Of a stretch of DNA of 64,000 nt, positions 36,856 through 45,300 are shown in pieces; positions within the stretch are counted from its first letter, which is position 1; each line of letters starts with the position of its first letter. The stretch is from NCBI GenBank assembly GCA_004297005.1, contig SCVA01000039.1, positions 1-64,000 on the forward strand, given 5' to 3'. Origin of the DNA: Nevskiaceae bacterium (GTDB lineage: Bacteria; Pseudomonadota; Gammaproteobacteria; Nevskiales; Nevskiaceae). The notes beneath the pieces were generated by a model that ran no database searches, was not told the origin of the DNA, and was given only the letters and a program-made list of their open reading frames with translations. A program made the position numbers and the translations under genes.

Positions 36856-37940
36856 CGTGACACCATATTCTTGAGCTGCACGGTGGTCGTGAACGCCCTA
36901 CGCAATACGCCACTTTGGGCGAAGCCGGAGTCTTCCGCCGAGCGATAATCGGCGAGCACATATTCCTTGTTGGCATCGCTGGCCTGCACGCGCTCTTCGG
37001 TGGCGCGAACCAGCAGGTGAATGCGGACGCTGCGCGCCTGGCTCAGCTCGTCGGCGGTAGGGGCCGCGAGATAGCGGTCCACCAGTTCGTCGCCATCGCC
37101 ATCGATGCCCCATTCGATCTGCAGGTTCTCGACGCCGTCGGCCAGGCATTCCTGTTCCATCGCGGGCGTCGCCGCCTGGTCGTTGAGGACGTAACGGCAG
37201 AGCGTGGGTACCTTGATGTTTCCGCTGATGTCGTGGACGAAGTAGATGCGAGGCACATAGGCGTAGACCTGTACCGGCTGCTCCTGTGGCGGACAGCCGC
37301 CGGCGATGCCGCTGTCGCTGGCCGGGCAGTCGGCGGGGTCGGCGAGGTTGACGCTGGCGGCGGCGGCTCGGAACAGGGAGCCGCTGCTCTGATTGGTCTT
37401 CACGTAGTAGCGACCGGGGCCGAGCGTGAGACTGGTGGCGGTCGGTTGATCGAGGGCGATGGCCGAGGCGCCCGATACCCGCCGCACCATCAGTACATCG
37501 GTGTTGGCCTGCACTGCGGTCAGGCAACGGAAGCGGCTGCCGACGCTGGTCGAGTCGAGATGGTTGTGAAACTCCACCGGCAGGCTGGGGTCCAGCAGCC
37601 AGCGGCTGTCGCTGCCGGCGGAGGCAGGGCCGCAGTCATTGGCGCGGATGGCGTCGGCGGCGGTACTCGAGACCAACAGATCGCGCACCGCGTCCGGCGG
37701 CCGTACACCGCCCCAGTAGCCGGCCATGGCGAGGTCGCGAGCGAGGTTGTCCATGGCGAAGCGGGCATTGTCCTGCAGCGCGGTGATGGCGTCGTTCTGA
37801 CGGTAGTTCTGACTGTTGGCGACGAACACGCCGATCATTACCGCCAGCGCGATCAGGCCCAGCGTGACGGCAATCAGCAGCTCGACCAGGGTCAGGCCAC
37901 GCTGGTTCCGTGGTGCCGAGCTCGACGCGATTCCGTTCAT
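36852..37940 (-). CDS. pilW: PilW-type minor pilin (cassette 1)
   Basis: ATG 37940 overlaps the pilV stop (ATGA) and gives 362 residues; the longer frame from 38015 overlaps pilV fully and is not needed. The N-terminus NQRGLTLVELLIAVTLGLIALAVMIGVFVANSQNYRQND is typical of PilW, with Glu at +5. The central region holds several cysteines (NDCGPASAG, PADCPASDSG). Confidence 0.92.
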   Translation of the reverse strand: MNGIASSSAPRNQRGLTLVELLIAVTLGLIALAVMIGVFVANSQNYRQNDAITALQDNARFAMDNLARDLAMAGYWGGVRPPDAVRDLLVSSTAADAIRANDCGPASAGSDSRWLLDPSLPVEFHNHLDSTSVGSRFRCLTAVQANTDVLMVRRVSGASAIALDQPTATSLTLGPGRYYVKTNQSSGSLFRAAAASVNLADPADCPASDSGIAGGCPPQEQPVQVYAYVPRIYFVHDISGNIKVPTLCRYVLNDQAATPAMEQECLADGVENLQIEWGIDGDGDELVDRYLAAPTADELSQARSVRIHLLVRATEERVQASDANKEYVLADYRSAEDSGFAQSGVLRRAFTTTVQLKNMVSR

Positions 37941-38581
37941 GCGCATGGGCCGGCCCCGAGGTTGACGGGCAGCACCAGCACTCGTCGGTAGCTCATCTGA
38001 TCGACGCTGTCCCATTCGTAATCGGCGCGGGTTTTTCCGCAGTCGCTGTTGGTAGGGTCATCGGGGTTGTTGCTGTCGCCTTGCCGAATGCGGGTCATGC
38101 CGCGCCAGGCGATGGTGACCGTCGCCTGGCAGGATCCCGTCACGCGGCTGATGCAGCCAGCCGGCGAGCGCAAGCCGCCAGCGTTGCTGCGGCTGGCATT
38201 GTTACCGCTGCCCTCGACGATCTGCTCGCTGGCGCCGTCCAGGCTCTGCCACCATTGTTGAAGGTCATAGGTGGCCAACTGGGCGCCGGAACAGGGCGCT
38301 GCGGAGGTGCAGTCCTGCGCGGTGGGAATGTTCTCGGAGCTCAGCGTCACCGAACCGCTGGGAACATAGCTGACAAGATTGGTGGCATTTCCCCGCAGCC
38401 GCTCGACCATGTCCTGGGCCAGGATGTTGGCACTGCCGCGCTGGATGGCGTCGAAGGCGGCCTTCTTGGACATGGCCTGCAAGGCTGCCGCCGACAGCAA
38501 GCCAACGGCGATGATGAATACCGTGATCATGACCTCGATCAGGGTGTAGCCGCGGGAGCTGCAGGGCCGGGCTAACTGCAC
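37937..38581 (-). CDS. pilV: PilV-type minor pilin (cassette 1)
   Basis: GTG 38581 lies just upstream of the fimU stop and gives VQLARPCSSRGYTLIEVMITVF, a normal leader length, and 214 residues. The alternative ATG 38668 would add 29 charged residues inside fimU. Prepilin motif RGYTLIEVM has Glu at +5. It contains paired cysteines typical of PilV (DCTSAAPCSGAQ). Its stop overlaps the pilW start. Confidence 0.88.
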   Translation of the reverse strand: MQLARPCSSRGYTLIEVMITVFIIAVGLLSAAALQAMSKKAAFDAIQRGSANILAQDMVERLRGNATNLVSYVPSGSVTLSSENIPTAQDCTSAAPCSGAQLATYDLQQWWQSLDGASEQIVEGSGNNASRSNAGGLRSPAGCISRVTGSCQATVTIAWRGMTRIRQGDSNNPDDPTNSDCGKTRADYEWDSVDQMSYRRVLVLPVNLGAGPCA

Positions 38582-39084
38582 GAACTGGCCTCTTTCAAGC
38601 TGATGCCGCCGCTGCGGCTCAGGCGCACCAGACGGGCGCGGTTGTCGCGGGCGCCGTCCGGGGCGCACACCGAAAACTGCGTTTCCACCGTGGTGCGTCC
38701 GCCGGCATCGAAGGCAACTGTGCCGCCGGGGGACTGCAACAGGCGCAACTGGTCGGATACCGGTCGTTGCACCGCGATCGCTTCGATGCCGCCGCCTTCG
38801 AGTTCGACGTAGGTGATCCAGCCATTGAGCCAGTTGCCGGCGCTGGCGCAGCTGGGTGTGCTTGCCGCCAGGTCGAGGGCGCAGACCTTGACCGTGCGAT
38901 TGCGGGCGATGGCCTCCGAGCGGGCGCGGTTGAGGCTGATGTAGAGGCCGGTGGAGGCCTCGCGACGGGCGGCGCTGATCAGGAACTCGCGGAACCCGGG
39001 CAGGGCCAAGCCCATCAGCAGGCCGGCGATGGTGAGTACGACCAAGAGTTCCAGCAAGGAGAATCCTCGATTGGGGCTATTCAT
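38572..39084 (-). CDS. fimU: FimU/FimT-type (GspH) minor pilin (cassette 1)
   Basis: ATG 39084 gives a short leader MNSPNRGFSLLELLVVLTIAG and 170 residues; the upstream ATG at 39120 is less likely. The GspH/FimT C-terminal domain is visible (ARSEAIARNRTVKVCALD, WLNGWITYVE). It is the first gene of the minus-strand cassette, facing the 466-bp divergent gap. FimT and FimU cannot be told apart safely. Confidence 0.9.
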   Translation of the reverse strand: MNSPNRGFSLLELLVVLTIAGLLMGLALPGFREFLISAARREASTGLYISLNRARSEAIARNRTVKVCALDLAASTPSCASAGNWLNGWITYVELEGGGIEAIAVQRPVSDQLRLLQSPGGTVAFDAGGRTTVETQFSVCAPDGARDNRARLVRLSRSGGISLKEASSCS

Positions 39085-39550
39085 TCTGAGCGGTACTCCA
39101 GACCCATTTCGATATAGCAAGCCTGTTTCAGAACACGAGGACGGACCGACGGGCGGCGACGGGCGACGAGACAGGAGGCGTCATTTTTTTGACGGCCGAT
39201 GTCCCCTTGTCCGGAATCCGCCCTAACCACGGGCCGGTCTTCCGCCGCCCTGGGTGGACCGGCTCATGGCAAGTTTGAACGCACTGGAATTGAAGAAGCG
39301 CTGATCGGACCGAGTTCGCGCTGGTCGCTGCAAGCACTGCCCTTTAAGGTAGCCTACCGGAGCCCTGGTTCCGCGAAGCTTGAGCGCATCGCCCGGAGCT
39401 ACCGCCGGCGGTGCGAGTGGCGGTCCACGGCCGTCCAATGGTGGCCGGCGCGCAGCGGCGCACCGATTTTTTGGTTACTAGTTGTGTTACCTTCAAAAAC
39501 GAGTAAATAGTCGTAAATCTACGACGCCGAGGCTCGGAGGTTTTTCTCGG
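39085..39550. other. Divergent intergenic region between the two pilin cassettes
   Basis: The only gap over 300 bp in the window. It holds no convincing gene. It contains CGTCA-(T6)-TGACG at 39179-39194. It also holds a plausible plus-strand promoter (TTGTGT at 39482, 16 bp, TAAATA at 39504) followed at once by the perfect inverted repeat GTCGTA-AATC-TACGAC at 39510-39525. The minus-strand promoter was not identified. This is where the relative expression of the two cassettes is probably set. Confidence 0.65.
39510..39525. promoter_or_regulatory. Operator-like palindrome before pilin cassette 2
   Basis: GTCGTA-AATC-TACGAC is a perfect 6+6 inverted repeat immediately downstream of the candidate -10 TAAATA, 26 bp before the ATG at 39551. 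A repressor bound here would block cassette 2. The binding protein is unknown. Confidence 0.4.
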
Positions 39551-40192
39551 ATGAGCGCAAGGGTATTGCCCAGAGAGGTACAGCCCCCTGGGGGCGTGGG
39601 GGGGCTCGCCCATAGGGGGCTCGCGTCCGGATTTTCCCTGCTGGAGCTGCTGATCGTGGTCTCGGTGACCGGCATCATCCTTGCTATGGGGGTTCCCAGT
39701 TTCAAGACTTTCATGGTCTCCAATCGTCTGTCGGCAACTGCCAACACTTATGTAAGCGCCTACAACGAAGCCCGCCTGCAGGTGATCCGCAGCGGCCGGC
39801 CCACCCAATTCTGCAGCAACGTCGCGACCAAAAATGGAACCGATGCCCTGGGAGCTGCCTGCGGCACGTCCGCTGGCGCGGCCTATGTCTTGGATGCCGG
39901 CGGAACCAGCGCCACCAAGATTCACGATGCGCCGACGCTACCCGACGGACTGGTGCTGGGTACGGGAACCTCGGCGGTCGCCGCTCTGCGTTACAACTCC
40001 CAGGGATTCGCGCGCGCGGCGGTTGGTGGTACCGGTCCATACACTGGACTGCTGCTAGACCTGTCCGCCAGTTCGATCACCATCAACAATCGCCGCTGCC
40101 TTTATCTGACGACGGGCAGCATCGTTAGCAGTTGCGTCGTCACCAGTAGTGGAGCCTGCCCCTCCAGTGAACCCTCAACCTGCCAAAACTAG
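39551..40192 (+). CDS. fimT: FimT/FimU-type (GspH) minor pilin (cassette 2)
   Basis: 213 residues from ATG 39551. A long leader (about 28 residues, MSARVLPREVQPPGGVGG) precedes ASGFSLLELLIVVSVTGIILAMGVPSFKTFMVSN, with Glu at +5. The GspH domain follows (ARLQVIRSGRPTQFCSN). It is the first gene of the plus-strand cassette and is divergent from the cassette 1 paralogue. Confidence 0.9.
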   Translation: MSARVLPREVQPPGGVGGLAHRGLASGFSLLELLIVVSVTGIILAMGVPSFKTFMVSNRLSATANTYVSAYNEARLQVIRSGRPTQFCSNVATKNGTDALGAACGTSAGAAYVLDAGGTSATKIHDAPTLPDGLVLGTGTSAVAALRYNSQGFARAAVGGTGPYTGLLLDLSASSITINNRRCLYLTTGSIVSSCVVTSSGACPSSEPSTCQN

Positions 40193-40661
40193 GCTATCGC
40201 TGTATCCAGGCCCCAGCAGACGCCAACGGGGGGTCGGGCTGATCGAGGTTCTGGTTGCCTTGCTCATTCTTTCGATAGGCCTGCTAGGCATCAGCCTGGT
40301 ACAGGCGCGCGCGCTGAGCAGCAACAACAGCTCCATGGGGCGCTCAATGGCGGTGGTCGCCAGCTATTCGATCCTGGAGGCCATGCGCGCTGATCGGGCT
40401 GATGCCCTGGGCGGGGCATACAACCAAACCGTGACCGCCGACGATGACTGCACCATCGGAAGTACTACGGCCCTGGCCACGGTTCAGCTGGCTGGCTGGT
40501 GCGCGGAACTGCGCGCCACGCTGGGCGCCGCGACCACCACCACCGGCACGGTGGCCTGCGATGGCGCCGGCGACTGCACCATTACCATCCTTTTCGACGA
40601 TAGCCGCATCGGTGCCGGTGGCAGTGACACGATGCAAGTGCTGACCAGGGCGATGCTATGA
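40149..40661 (+). CDS. pilV: PilV-type minor pilin (cassette 2)
   Basis: 170 residues from ATG 40149, overlapping fimT by 44 bp; GTG 40167 is an alternative start with less overlap. Prepilin motif QRGVGLIEVLVALLILSIGLLGISLVQA is clear, with Glu at +5. It is shorter than the cassette 1 PilV. Cysteines DDCTIGS, AGWCAEL and ACDGAGDC are present. The stop overlaps pilW by 4 bp. Confidence 0.9.
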   Translation: MEPAPPVNPQPAKTRLSLYPGPSRRQRGVGLIEVLVALLILSIGLLGISLVQARALSSNNSSMGRSMAVVASYSILEAMRADRADALGGAYNQTVTADDDCTIGSTTALATVQLAGWCAELRATLGAATTTTGTVACDGAGDCTITILFDDSRIGAGGSDTMQVLTRAML

Positions 40662-41668
40662 GTGGCCGCCCGAGACCGGCCTCGGCGACAGGGGAGCGTG
40701 GTTTCAGCCTGATCGAACTCATGATCGCGCTGGCGCTGGGCTTGATCGTGGTCCTCGCCGCCAGCGCCGTCTTCCTCTCCAACAAGCAGTCCTACCGGAC
40801 CAATCTGGCGCTGGGCCAGGTGCAGGAAAATTCGCGCATCGCCTACGAACTGCTGGCGCGCGACATCCGCCAGGCCGGACTCACCGGCTGTGGCAACAGC
40901 GGGCGTATCGCCAATGTGCTGAACAACCAGACCACCGACTGGTGGGCCAATTTCGGCAATGCCATCCGTGGCTACGAGGGCGACCAGGATGATCCCGCGG
41001 TCACCGAGGGCGGCGCCTCGGCGCAACGGGTCGTGGGTACGGACTCGCTGCAGCTGATAGGGGTTACCGATTCCGGCTTGAGCGTGGTGAGCCATCACTA
41101 CCAGGCGGCGGAGCTCAAGATCAACGAGACCACCACAGAAGTAGCCGATGGTGACGTTGTTGTGGTTTGCGACCCCGACCACGCGGCGATCATGCAGATT
41201 CAGTACAACTCGAGCAACGTGACCGTGCGTCACAACACCGGCACGGGCAGCCCGGGCAATTGCTCCAAGGGCCTGGGGTTCCCGACCCTATGCACCACGC
41301 TCGGCAGCGAATACGAGTTTGGGCGCAATTCCCAGATCGCCAGACTGAATGCCGTGGACTGGTATATCGGCAACAACCCGCTTGGCGGCCGTTCGCTGTA
41401 CCGCATCGCGGTCGTCAATAGCGCCGGGGTGCCGACGCCCACCGCGCAGGAGATGGTCCGCAACGTGACGGATATGCAGCTGACTTACCATGTTGCCGGA
41501 GCCAGCGATTTCGTCACCGCCGCGGCCGTGACCACGGCAGGGAGCTGGGGCAGCACGAATGCAGTGCGCCTGACTTTGACCTTGCGAAGCTCCGAGCAAA
41601 TGGCAGGTACCGACACCCAGCCCATCGTCCGGCAAGTGAGCTTCCCCGTGAATCTTCGCAATCGCTAG
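40658..41668 (+). CDS. pilW: PilW-type minor pilin (cassette 2)
   Basis: 336 residues. The N-terminus ERGFSLIELMIALALGLIVVLAASAVFLSNKQSYRTN is a PilW signature, nearly parallel to the cassette 1 protein (NSQNYRQND). ARDIRQAGLTGCG follows, the typical PilW segment. It is coupled to pilV by a 4-bp overlap and lies 7 bp before pilX. Confidence 0.93.
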   Translation: MSGRPRPASATGERGFSLIELMIALALGLIVVLAASAVFLSNKQSYRTNLALGQVQENSRIAYELLARDIRQAGLTGCGNSGRIANVLNNQTTDWWANFGNAIRGYEGDQDDPAVTEGGASAQRVVGTDSLQLIGVTDSGLSVVSHHYQAAELKINETTTEVADGDVVVVCDPDHAAIMQIQYNSSNVTVRHNTGTGSPGNCSKGLGFPTLCTTLGSEYEFGRNSQIARLNAVDWYIGNNPLGGRSLYRIAVVNSAGVPTPTAQEMVRNVTDMQLTYHVAGASDFVTAAAVTTAGSWGSTNAVRLTLTLRSSEQMAGTDTQPIVRQVSFPVNLRNR

Positions 41669-41675
41669 GCTGGCC

Positions 41676-42302
41676 ATGCCGAGACCTCCTTCCTGTCAAG
41701 CATCCGTGGCGCCTGCTCCCGGGGACTCCCGCGTCGGAGTGCCGAGGCGGCGACTGAAAGCCGGCGCACAACCTGGGCAGCGTGGCATTGCCTTGGTGGT
41801 GGCGCTGATCATCCTGATCCTGGTCACCCTTATTGGCCTGGCGGCGGTGCGCGGCACGACCTCGCAGCAGCGCATGTCGGCGTATTTTTACGACCGTTCC
41901 GTGGCCTTCCAGAGTGCCGAGGCCGGACTTGCCGCGGGTGCGGCTGCCCTCGCGATCGGCACCACCAACATCCGCAATTGCGGGCAGGGTGGTGAATACT
42001 GTGAAACCAATCCCTTCACCGATCCGAATCTGTCCAGCGACGCCATCGTCAGCGTGGACAGCGCGACCTACGTAGCGGCCGTGAACGCCACCGGTCAGCC
42101 GCAGTTCGTGATCGAGTTGATGGGCAACTTCGTTGATCCCGAAACGAGCACCGGGTTTAGCCAGACCGCCAACGCCGCGCAGTACGGTGCCCAGGGTGCT
42201 TCGGCCACGGCGGTCTATTACCGGATTACTGCGCGCAGCGGCGATCCGGCGCTGGTCGATGAGCGCTCCGTGGTCACACTGCAGGCGATGTACAAACAAT
42301 GA
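41676..42302 (+). CDS. pilX: PilX-type minor pilin (cassette 2)
   Basis: 208 residues. A leader of about 35 residues is followed by QRGIALVVALIILILVTLIGLAAVRGTTSQQRMSAYFYDRSVAFQSAEAG, the PilX/PilX_N pattern without Glu5. The long leader may be an over-extended start, but no better ATG or GTG lies close to the motif. It lies 13 bp before pilY1. Confidence 0.91.
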   Translation: MPRPPSCQASVAPAPGDSRVGVPRRRLKAGAQPGQRGIALVVALIILILVTLIGLAAVRGTTSQQRMSAYFYDRSVAFQSAEAGLAAGAAALAIGTTNIRNCGQGGEYCETNPFTDPNLSSDAIVSVDSATYVAAVNATGQPQFVIELMGNFVDPETSTGFSQTANAAQYGAQGASATAVYYRITARSGDPALVDERSVVTLQAMYKQ

Positions 42303-42315
42303 GACCGAGGTCGCC

Positions 42316-45300
42316 ATGAACAGCAACGACAAAACGTCCTCGCAGGGTCGGCGCGGCCGACCGATTCGCGATCCGCGCTGGCTGCTGGTGTTGGCCGGCC
42401 TGATGGTGCTGCCGATCTGGCGGATCGCAGAGGCCAGCGTCGCGGTGGATCAGGTGCCGCTGACGGTACAGCAGTCGCTGGCGCCCAACATCGTCTTGAT
42501 GCTCGACGATTCCGGCTCGATGCAGTGGACGGTCATGCCCGATAACCCGCCGGGCGATGACTCTCCGGACGAGGAACTGATCAGCGCGGCGGTCAACGGC
42601 GTCTACTACGACCCCGATCTTAGCTACGCCCCGCCGTACACAGCGACCGCGACCCCGAACGCCAATCCACCCGTCCTCACGCGTTACTCGAACGCCTCGT
42701 TTGCTGGTGCCTGGCTCGATGGTTTCGACCAATCGGCCGGAACAAGCAACATCGCAACCTACAAGGTGGCCGCCGGCTTCTCCGATGGACCCAACGCGAT
42801 CGGCAACGCGGTTCCCGCCTTCTCGCACACCTTCAAGATCGTCACGGAACCACAGTACAGCTACGCCGCCCACACCGGCTGTCCGTCCGGATCCTCGTCC
42901 TCCAACCCGGATAGTTCGGGGAAGTGCAGCGTGACCGGAACCATCTCCGAAGACCCGCTTTGCCAGGGCTACGACGACTACGACGACGGGGATAATCGTT
43001 GCGGCTCGCATGGCGGCTCGCGATCCGCCGCTTGCGGTAGCACCAGCCGCAATGGAGAGCCAGCGAATTCGTCCGGCCTGACCCTGGTCGATATCTCGGG
43101 CTCCTTGGATCAGTGCCGTGGTAGCGGCACGGTTCTGGTCGATCCGCAATGCCCGTCGGGCTATTCAATCAACCCCGCCACCGCCGGCACCGCGTCGGTC
43201 AACTGCCGTATCGAATCCGTGGCGGCCATCACCAAGTACCGCTCGCTGTTCGTCTATGCAATCAAGAACAGCGACGGTAGCTTCACCCGGCATTACATTG
43301 GCGCCGCGACGGAGGACAACTCCGGCAACGGGTCGGCGAGTAGCCCGGCGGCCGGTGCCTGCGCCACCATCGCCGCCGGCTCGGTTTCTTCCGGCACCAC
43401 CGTGCAGCGGGTCAATTCCTCCGGAACGGTGCAGGAAACCTTCACCGGCGGCTTTCCGGCGGAGCGCTGCCACGGCGATGACGGCATTCGCCAGAACGTC
43501 GCCAACTGGTTTTCGTACTACCGCAAGCGCATGCTGATGGCCAAGAGCGGCCTGATGAACGCCTTCGCCGGTCTGGAGTCCACCATCCGATTCGGCTTTG
43601 GCTCGATTGATGGCGGTACCGCTGACGGCAATGACAACTACCAAGACCTGCCGTCCTCGCGCTATTCCTATACCGACAGCTACAACAACGGCACTAACTA
43701 CATCGCCAAGGTGGTGCCGTTTGGCGATGGCGCCAGCGGCAGCCAGAAAGCGCAGTTCTGGAACTGGGTGGACAACGCCGTTGCCAGCGGTGGTACCCCG
43801 CTGCGCCAGGCGCTGAATGCGGTCGGCAGCTACTACCAGACGGCTCAGCCCTGGCAGACCTCCGGTGCCGACTCGACCGAACTCGCTTGTCGTCAGGCCT
43901 ACACCATCCTGACCACCGACGGCTTCTGGAACGACGACGATGGCGATACCGGCTTGCCGTCGACGCCGTTCACCCAGAATGTCGACAATCTGGTCGTTAC
44001 CAGCAACAACACGACACTGGATACACGTCCGGCATTTTGCGCTAGCGCCGGCTATACGCTGAACACCACTGAGGAAATCAACCTGGGGCAATGCGTCCTC
44101 AGCGGGGACCAGGCGACGGCGGTCCCCAGCTGCTCCAGTTCGCCCTGGACTAATCTGGCCAATGCCAACACGGTCAATGTCGCCTGTGCTGCGAATCCGG
44201 CCTCGAAGACACCGACCTGCTCCAAGGGAGGTACTTACGACAGCACTACCGGAACCTGTTCGAAGGGCTCGGTTCGCTGCGGTAGCGACCCCTGGACAAC
44301 GCTGAGCGGTTCCGGTGCCAGCCAGGTGTGCGTGGCCTCGCCGGTAACCAAGACGCCGACCTGCTCCGCTGGCTACACGCTCAACACCAGCGACTCAAGC
44401 TCCAGCCCGGGTCTGTGCGTGAAGAACGCCACCGAGACTCCGAGCTGCCCGGTGGCCAGCAATCCTTCTTCGCCCAGCTACGCCTTGACCAATGCCAACA
44501 CCGCTGAGGTGCATTGCGAGCGGACCCTGACGTCGAGTTCCAGCAGCTCGTCCTACACCCAAACCGGAGCCAACGGCCAGAGCTATACCTACACCGCTGG
44601 CCCGCCCTACGCCGACAGTTATTCCAACACGCTGGCCGACTCGGCGATGTATTACTGGCTGACCGATCTGCGGCCCAACTCCGACAACAAGGTGCCGACC
44701 AGCACCGAGGATCCGGCGTTCTGGCAGCATATGACCACGTTTACCCTGGGCATAGGATTCGAGCCGACTGGCATCAGCCCGAGCGGGACTACCGTCCCGC
44801 AAATCTTCAGCTGGGCCAATGGCGGCACCCCCATCGACAACTTCGCCTGGCCGCAGCCCACCGCCAACAGCGTCAACAACATCGCCGATCTAGCCCATGC
44901 CGCGGTCAACGGCCACGGTGGCTTTTACTCGGCGACCAGCCCCGACGGCTTCTCGAACGGGATCAAGGATGCCCTGACGCGTGTCAACGAACGGATCGGT
45001 ACCGGCGCCAGCCTGGCCGCCAACAGCACCAAGCTTGAGACCGGCACCACGACCTATCAGGCGGTCTACTACACCGGACGCTGGAAGGGCGATCTCAAGG
45101 CGTTTTCGGTCGACCCCAGCACCGGCGCAATCTCGTCAACGCCGAACTGGATCGCCTCCAGTTCCGACGTTTTTCCGGCCGCCGGAGACCGCACCATCAA
45201 GACCTACAACCCGACCCTGTCGGAGGGCTCGCGCGAGGTGGATTTCACCTCGCCGGACAACTTGTCCACGGCTCAGCAGACCGCCCTGGGAGCCTCGAGC

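Noticed and set aside
39097-39112. Sigma-54 -24/-12 promoter for pilin cassette 1
   Set aside because: On the minus strand TGAAAC and TTGC are present but the spacing is one base short and the GG at -24 is missing.
39085-39550. A small plus-strand frame at 39199-39510
   Set aside because: No ribosome site, no homology signal and odd composition. The region is better explained as a divergent control region.
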